Source: Lactarius indigo
Taxonomy: Eukaryota; Basidiomycota; Agaricomycetes; Russulales; Russulaceae
Direction: 5' to 3'
Length of the DNA stretch: 64,000 bases
NCBI GenBank assembly: GCA_025766275.1
Contig: JAFKAC010000143.1
Location: 53,803-117,802 of the forward strand
A program made the translations under genes and the position numbers. Position 1 is the first letter of the stretch, and each line of letters begins with the position of its first letter. This document shows positions 58,884 to 64,000 of the stretch, piece by piece. Below the pieces are notes generated by a model. It ran no database searches. It was not told where the DNA came from and saw only the letters and a list, made by a program, of their open reading frames with translations.

Positions 58884-59371
58884 TGTAACACCGTCATGAC
58901 ATTAGCTCGACTTGAGCTTGGAAAGCAACTGTTTGACTTAGCTAGGCACGTCATGAGACGTATGGCGCAAAGGCAGGTGTAGATGCTCACAGGCACTATG
59001 CAAACAACAACTCCTCAGAAGTCTGAATGACCTTGGAGTTCTCAGAATAAGACAGAAGATAGAAGAGAAAGAAGTGACGATTGAAGAAGACCAAGATGGC
59101 ATGTCTTGGTCTTCCACAGCTATCTTAAATACAAGTCAGGCAGGCTTTCAAGCACTGCCATGAGTCACAGTATTGTAGCGTCCAATGTATCGCATAAGTA
59201 GCACAATCCTAATACTACTACTACTAGTACTAGGATCGAGTCATGAATCAGTCAGCAATCACGCGCGAATCTCCTATTGTACTACATTGTAATCCCCTAA
59301 GTCTGTGACTAATCTACCTTACTGCCGTAGTCACAACCAGTACAGTAAGGGTTCATATGCAAACTGTAACA
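58884..59371 (-). repeat. element F 5' LTR, 488 bp
   Basis: This is a near copy of 23859-24349. The sequence 3' of it on the minus strand (58883 downward) is TTAAGACCAAGAT, complementary to the ATCTTGGTCTT inside the LTR. Confidence 0.92.
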
Positions 59372-59376
59372 AGACT

Positions 59377-59616
59377 GAGGCATATGGACCTGCGTTCAAA
59401 CCACCGCTGCCTGACCTAATCGATGGAGAAGAAGAACAAGAAGTCAAAGCCATCCTAGACGTGAGACAGTGTAAGGGACAAAAACTGGAGTATCTGATCA
59501 AATGGAAAGGATTTCCATCATTGGAAAACAAATGGGTGAGAAAAGAGGACATGCATGCTGACAACCTGGTCAAACAATTCTATCTTCAAAAGCATATAAA
59601 GACCCATCAAAACTGA
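59377..59616 (+). pseudogene. element I chromodomain (end of pol)
   Basis: This continues the integrase at 23858 once element F is removed. It reads LIDGEEEQEVKAIL, YLIKWKGFPSLENKWV and stops at TGA 59614-59616. Chromodomains of this type are thought to steer integration to heterochromatin, which fits the nesting seen here. Confidence 0.85.
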
Positions 59617-59639
59617 GTCTATTGAACAGCATCTCCTTC

Positions 59640-60776
59640 ATGTCTCTCTCAGAATCCCAACTCGCTCTTAACTACAATCATATTGTCCAAGAGGCCACAG
59701 CGGTCACTCAGCTATGGATTGCAGTTCATACGGGAACCCATACAGAGGGCGACATCCTCACTCTACAACAAATCCTTCATCCTAATCTCTTCACCAACTA
59801 TGTTGAACCTCCACCACCAACCATTGAAGAAATAGCCCAAGACGAATGGGTCAACGCTCAGCTTGCTGAAGAGCTTCCTTCTATTACCCCCCTTCGCACT
59901 TCCTACTCACAACACTCCACCATTCCCGACGATCATCCCAGTGACGACTGGTATTTTAACCACCCACATAGCCAACGGTTTTACAACTTCAACATCTCCG
60001 CCAGCATTCGACACCCAATACGTGCCAAGTATGTCAAGTATCAATGTTTCGCACCATACCCTGTCATCTACGGCACCATGGGACGTGGCAAGAATGTCTA
60101 CAAAGAACCTCTACGTGCTGATGACAGAAACCAAGGGTACCCACTGCTCAAACCTTATGAAGTCTGCATGTTTGACCCAGATATGTCAATGTGCGCTGAT
60201 GTCAATAGAGCCCTACATATCATGGACGACTGGCATGTACAAGCAGAAGTACAGAGGTTCCGAACAATGACAGAAGATCTCCAAAGCCAACACAACGTCC
60301 TTGACAAACTCAGAAAAGAAATTGCTGGCACTATGGGAGAACTTAAGGACTCGGTAAGACGTCTATCGCAAAACAATGTCTATCACCGACTTCAACAAGT
60401 CATCCAAAATGAAAACAACCACCACATGTGGGTGCCCAACGACGAGCCCCACCAACAAGTCCAAGAACACTTCAGAGGAGTTGAAGAACTGCAAAGCAAA
60501 ACCCTCTGTCGCTGGTGCCAGCATACCACTCACAATACCGAAGATTGTACCATGTTCACCCAGTGTTGCTTATGCAAGAAATATGGACATGCTGACATCA
60601 AATGTCACCAACCTCACCATCACTGCCAGGACGACTGCAAGGTACCTCGCACCCATCACTTCTTCAGCAAACCCTGTCGCTTGCATCCTTACAGCGAAGA
60701 ACCTGCCGATGAAGCCTGCTGCTGTGAACAAGCACACGATGACCGACTCATTCATCACGCTGGCTGCCACACCTAA
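59640..60776 (+). CDS. element I extra ORF, 378 aa, Cys/His-rich C-terminus
   Basis: ATG 59640 (MSLSESQLAL) is 24 nt after the pol stop, and the frame is intact. The middle has KYVKYQCFAPYPVIY, GRGKNVYKEPL and a long helix (LDKLRKEIAGTMGELKDSV). The C-terminus is Cys/His-rich: CRWCQHTTHNTEDC and CCLCKKYGHADIKC, then HHHCQDDCKV and further pairs. It corresponds to the extra ORF of element E in layout, knuckles and the GRGxxVYxEP block. It stops just before the purine tract and LTR. Confidence 0.75.
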   Translation: MSLSESQLALNYNHIVQEATAVTQLWIAVHTGTHTEGDILTLQQILHPNLFTNYVEPPPPTIEEIAQDEWVNAQLAEELPSITPLRTSYSQHSTIPDDHPSDDWYFNHPHSQRFYNFNISASIRHPIRAKYVKYQCFAPYPVIYGTMGRGKNVYKEPLRADDRNQGYPLLKPYEVCMFDPDMSMCADVNRALHIMDDWHVQAEVQRFRTMTEDLQSQHNVLDKLRKEIAGTMGELKDSVRRLSQNNVYHRLQQVIQNENNHHMWVPNDEPHQQVQEHFRGVEELQSKTLCRWCQHTTHNTEDCTMFTQCCLCKKYGHADIKCHQPHHHCQDDCKVPRTHHFFSKPCRLHPYSEEPADEACCCEQAHDDRLIHHAGCHT

Positions 60777-60788
60777 AGGAGGGGGTGA

Positions 60789-60950
60789 TGTTACACTACG
60801 TACTTTTCTTTCTCTTTCTTGACCTTTCTCAATGATTCCTAAACATCCTTCCAACTTGTTGACTCATACCTTCTGTAAGATTCGAAGGACGTTCTTGTAG
60901 GTTCCATATGACTTGTACCAATAGTACTTAAGGACCAGTTTCCATGTACT
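60789..60950 (+). repeat. element I 3' LTR, partial
   Basis: TGTTACACTACG follows a purine tract (AAAGGAGGGGG). It is broken at 60951 by a TGTTGATAAG-family LTR. No second copy is seen in the window. Confidence 0.65.
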
Positions 60951-61120
60951 TGTTGATAAGTGACCCCTGCACACTTAGCAGCTCATACAGACCGGACTTG
61001 CAGCATGGACTGCTCTAGATTAGATATACAGGACTTGTAAATTAGATACTGTTTGATCTGTACAATCTGGACTTATCATTGCATCACATATGACATCACT
61101 GTACTTCTATGACATCACAC
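60951..61120 (+). repeat. truncated TGTTGATAAG-family LTR
   Basis: It aligns with the first about 170 bp of the solo LTR at 29366. The 3' part is missing where A-type KDZ sequence begins. Confidence 0.75.
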
Positions 61121-61149
61121 ATAATGACGCAAATAATTAACGATACATT

Positions 61150-63180
61150 TGTAAAACCCCATGTGCAAATGACCCTAATACATCGGCGAAACCCACGTGG
61201 GCCTACATAGTAAAGGCAGATGTAAATCACGAATGGGCCTATTAAATAGAACTGCCAAATTGTTCGGATGGGGCCAGCGACATCAGCTGGAGATACCTTA
61301 CCATGATTAAGAGATGGGCCCACTACACAGAAAACACTTCGCAGGTGCTGCCGATAGTCTCAAATGGGCCCAATGTTATTCCTAAGTGACACTGCCGAAT
61401 TCCTTGAATAGGCCCAGTGCTGCCCCTGAGACACGCTGCCGACGGTCTCAAATGGGCCCAGTATTATTCCCCTGAAATGCTACCGATTGCCTTGAATGGG
61501 CCCATAATGGCTCCTAGGACATGCTGCCGATGGGCTCAAATGGGCCCAGAATTGATCCTTGGTGAAATTGACAATTGTATCAAATGGGCCTGGTGCCAAT
61601 CATAAGATATGCTGCCGATGGTCCCAAATGGGCCCGGTATTTTCCTAAGTGACACTACCAATTTCCTTGAATGGGCCCAGCGTTGCTCTTGATAGATGCT
61701 GCTGATGGTCTCAAATGGGCCCGGTGTTCTCCTAAGTGATGCTACCGATTTCCCTGAATGGGCCCAGTGTTGTTCTTTGGTGATTTCACCGATTGCTTTG
61801 AATGGGCCCAGAATTGATCCTTGGTGAAATTGCTGATTGCATTGAATGGGCCCAGTGCAAATCATAAGATATGGTACCGATGGTCTCAAATGGGCCCAGT
61901 GTTTTCCTAGGTGACACTACTGATTGCTTTGAATGGGCCCAACATTGCTCTTAATAAATGCTGCCGATGGCCTCAAATGGGCCCAGAAGTGATCCTTGGT
62001 GAAATTGACGATTGTATTGAATGGGCCTAGTGTCAATCATAAGATATGCTGCCGATGGTCTCAAATGGGCCTGGTGTTTTCCTAAGTGATACTACCGATT
62101 GCTTTGAATGGGCCCAGTGTTATTCTTCAGCGATTTCACTGATTGCTTTGAATGGGCCCAGCGTTGCTCTTGATAAATGCTGCCGATGGCCTCAAATGGG
62201 CCCAGAATTGATCCTTGGTGAAATTGACGATTGTATTGAATGGGCCTAGTGTCAATCATAAGATATGCTGCCGATGGTCTCAAATGGGCCCAGTGATTTC
62301 CTGAGTGACATTCCCGATTTCCTTGAATGGGCCCAGCATTGCTCTTAATAAATGCTGCCGATGGCCTCAAATGGGCCCAGAATTGACCCTTGGTGAAATT
62401 GACGATTGTATTGAATGGGCCCAGTGTCAATCATAAGATATGGTACCGATGGTCTCAAATGGGCCCAGTGTTTTCCTAAGTGACACTACCGATTGCTTTG
62501 AATGGGCCCAGTGTTGCTCTTAATAAATGCTGCCGATGGCCTCAAATGGGCCCAGCATTGATACTTGGCGAAATCGCTGATTGCATTGAATGGACCCAGT
62601 ATCAATCAAGGTATGGTACCAACGGTCTCAAATGGCCCCGATGTTTTCCCAAGTGATACTACTGAAATCTTTGAATGGGCCCGGCACTGCTCTTAATAAA
62701 TGCTGCCGATGGTCTCAAATGGGCCCAGTGTTGTTCGTCAGTGATACTACCAATTGCCTTGAATGGGCCCAGTGTTGCAAATGATTCGTGCTGCTGATGG
62801 TACCCCATGGACCCAGTGTTATTCCTGAGTGTTACTACCGATTGCCTTGAATGGGCTCAAAATTACTAGCGAGATACACTGCCAACAGGCTTAAATGGGC
62901 CCAGCATTGCTTGTGAGACATGCTGCCGGTGGGCTCAAATGGGCCCAGCATTGCCCCTTGATGACATCCCTAATCAACTCAATGTTGCTTATGAAAAGTT
63001 ATGAGGGAAAGCACCGATGGTCTTGAATGGACCCCATGTTGTTTATGAGGGGTGCTACCGCCGGGCTTAGCATCACTGACAAACCACATTGGGCCCATTT
63101 AAGACCATCGGCAGCATTTCTTAAGAGCAATTCTGGGCCAATTCAATCTAATCAGTAGTATATCACTTCGGAACAAGACT
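61150..63180 (+). repeat. second A-type minisatellite, about 55-60-bp units
   Basis: Roughly thirty-five units share the core TGAATGGGCCCAGTGTT or CAAATGGGCCCAGAATT. They alternate between a TGCTGCCGATGGTCT lead and a CTACCGATTGCTT lead. The pairing of TGGGCC with CTGCCGA is the same as at 9890-12200, but the unit is different. It is probably the subterminal array of another A-type KDZ element. Confidence 0.88.
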
Positions 63181-63185
63181 GCCGA

Positions 63186-63769
63186 CTATGTTGGCTGGGC
63201 CCAGGCATGTTCCTGTGATGCGCAGCCAACCTTCAATAGGCCCAGCCACCCATGGTCAGTCCTGAAATGTGTTGCTGATAGCTTTGAATGGGCTAAGAAT
63301 CCTTTTAAGGGCCACCATAGATTGCCTTTAATGGCCTGAGCCCTTCCCTCCAGAGTGCTGCCGATGGTCCTGAATGGGCCCAGAATTCTATGGGAAGCAC
63401 TGGCATATTTGTCTTGACATGTACCGCCTGAATGATCCCAGTGATACTCATTGTTGTCCATCGGCAGACTGTCATTCCCTGCGTTCTTGGCCAGCAAGCT
63501 CTTTTGAGCGCACTCATATGTTTTCCAATCCGAAGCTTTAACATTTGGACTATATAACACTCGATATACTACACAAGGTTCTGCACATCAGTATTGTCCA
63601 ACTCCTCGATTATATCATCTATCACCTCACTCATTTCCTTCTCCTGCTGATAGATATTCCATACCTGGGCATGGATTCGACGATTCCTTGATCCTTCAGC
63701 ACGTAAGATGGTGACCCTGGTGCTGAGATCAAACTCTTCTTGCTGTTGTAAAGCAGAATAGATGGTCAA
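63186..63769 (-). pseudogene. truncated small coiled-coil gene of a second A-type element
   Basis: The minus-strand frame at 63569-63769 reads a basic stretch (RVTILRAEGSRNRR) and then an acidic helix (EKEMSEVIDDIIEELDN). It resembles the C-terminus of the gene at 6941-7453 in layout. It is cut at its 5' side by the LTR at 63770. Downstream (63186-63560) another open minus frame may be a further exon or chance. Confidence 0.4.
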
Positions 63770-64000
63770 TGTTACGGTACGGACTTGATGACTCTTTACT
63801 TACGACTCATGATGTCACGATCACGTGACATCACTGTCACCTGTCACGAGTCACGAATCGCCAGCGCAACCGCTGGCTCACAATTATGCCAAACCCCTTG
63901 CCCAATTGCCTCAGAATAACATCTTCTTGTATCAGAATTGCGCTAGCACTTACACGTCTCTCAGCTAGTTGATGTGACCTAGATAACAGACCCGAAACCC
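63770..64000 (-). repeat. LTR fragment running off the window
   Basis: TGTTACGGTACGGACTT at 63770 matches the start of the element D LTR read on its own strand, suggesting another gypsy insertion. The rest is unlike D, and the other end lies outside the window. Orientation is not settled. Confidence 0.5.

Larger units (their letters stand above)
23859..59371 (-). mobile_element. Ty3/gypsy element F (complete but decayed, carries the inner nest)
   Basis: The 5-bp target duplication AGACT is at 23854-23858 and 59372-59376. The 3' LTR is 23859-24349 and the 5' LTR 58884-59371, both TG...CA. A purine tract (read on the minus strand) abuts the 3' LTR at 24350. Its coding DNA is split by element D (25129-52276) and by a solo LTR (56932-57538). 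It sits inside the integrase/chromodomain region of element I. Confidence 0.93.
21960..61120 (+). mobile_element. Ty3/gypsy element I, outermost layer of the nest, 5'-truncated
   Basis: The visible halves are 21960-23858 (end of RT through integrase) and 59377-60950 (chromodomain, extra ORF, start of 3' LTR). Deleting element F and one copy of its AGACT duplication rejoins the integrase C-terminus to the chromodomain in frame. The gag, protease and most of the RT are missing on the left, where the element abuts KDZ-B DNA. Confidence 0.8.

Noticed and set aside
1..64000. tRNA, rRNA or riboswitch genes
   Set aside because: No stretch with the expected conserved boxes was seen. The post-LTR sequences fit self-priming and not a tRNA 3' end.

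Overview
The window looks like a transposon-packed stretch of a basidiomycete fungus, probably an Agaricomycete. The evidence is the short introns of about 50 nt, KDZ (Kyakuja-Dileera-Zisupton) transposase genes with an N-terminal cysteine cluster, and nested chromodomain Ty3/gypsy LTR retrotransposons. I found no convincing single-copy host gene and no tRNA or rRNA. Nothing here could be searched against a database, so family names rest on visible motifs.

Layout. (1) 1-~12.3 kb: KDZ element A. It holds a complete 11-exon transposase gene (1960-5729), four small accessory genes and a 2.3-kb minisatellite. The heptamer TCGGCAG/CTGCCGA is scattered through exons, introns and spacers. (2) ~12.3-21.9 kb: KDZ element B. 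It holds a diverged but equally complete 11-exon transposase gene (16433-20303) with all ten introns at matching places, two accessory genes and four tandem arrays. Here the repeated word is TCGGAC/GTCCGA. (3) ~21.96-61.1 kb: a stack of retroelements nested inside one another. Outer gypsy I (+) is split by gypsy F (-, 23859-59371). F is split by gypsy D (-, 25129-52276), and D by gypsy E (+, 33267-51252). E is split by an ORF1-only, poly(A)-tailed retroposon H (-, 34139-43488), and H by gypsy G (+, 35347-43250). D and F also carry solo LTRs, and the reverse transcriptase of E carries a Helitron-like insert. Target-site duplications were read directly: AGACT for F, TCGTT/TCATT for D, GGTTC for E, 12 bp for H and ATCTG for G. 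(4) 61.1-63.8 kb: a second TCGGCAG-type array and a truncated small gene, probably another A-type KDZ element. A further LTR cuts it at 63770.

How it fits together. Each KDZ element seems to be a package of transposase, cysteine-cluster domain, small coiled-coil or basic proteins and hundreds of copies of its own short CpG-containing word. The two diverged transposases go with two different words, which suggests that an element-encoded protein reads the word. The gypsy elements share a Tf1-like self-priming arrangement: the predicted first 11 nt of the transcript are complementary to the primer-binding site. D, F and G share a GGGTTTT -1 frameshift site between gag and pol. All five gypsy elements carry an unrecognised extra coding region after the chromodomain. 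Most of their nonsense lesions are TGA where relatives have an arginine codon, as expected from CpG decay, while both KDZ genes remain open.
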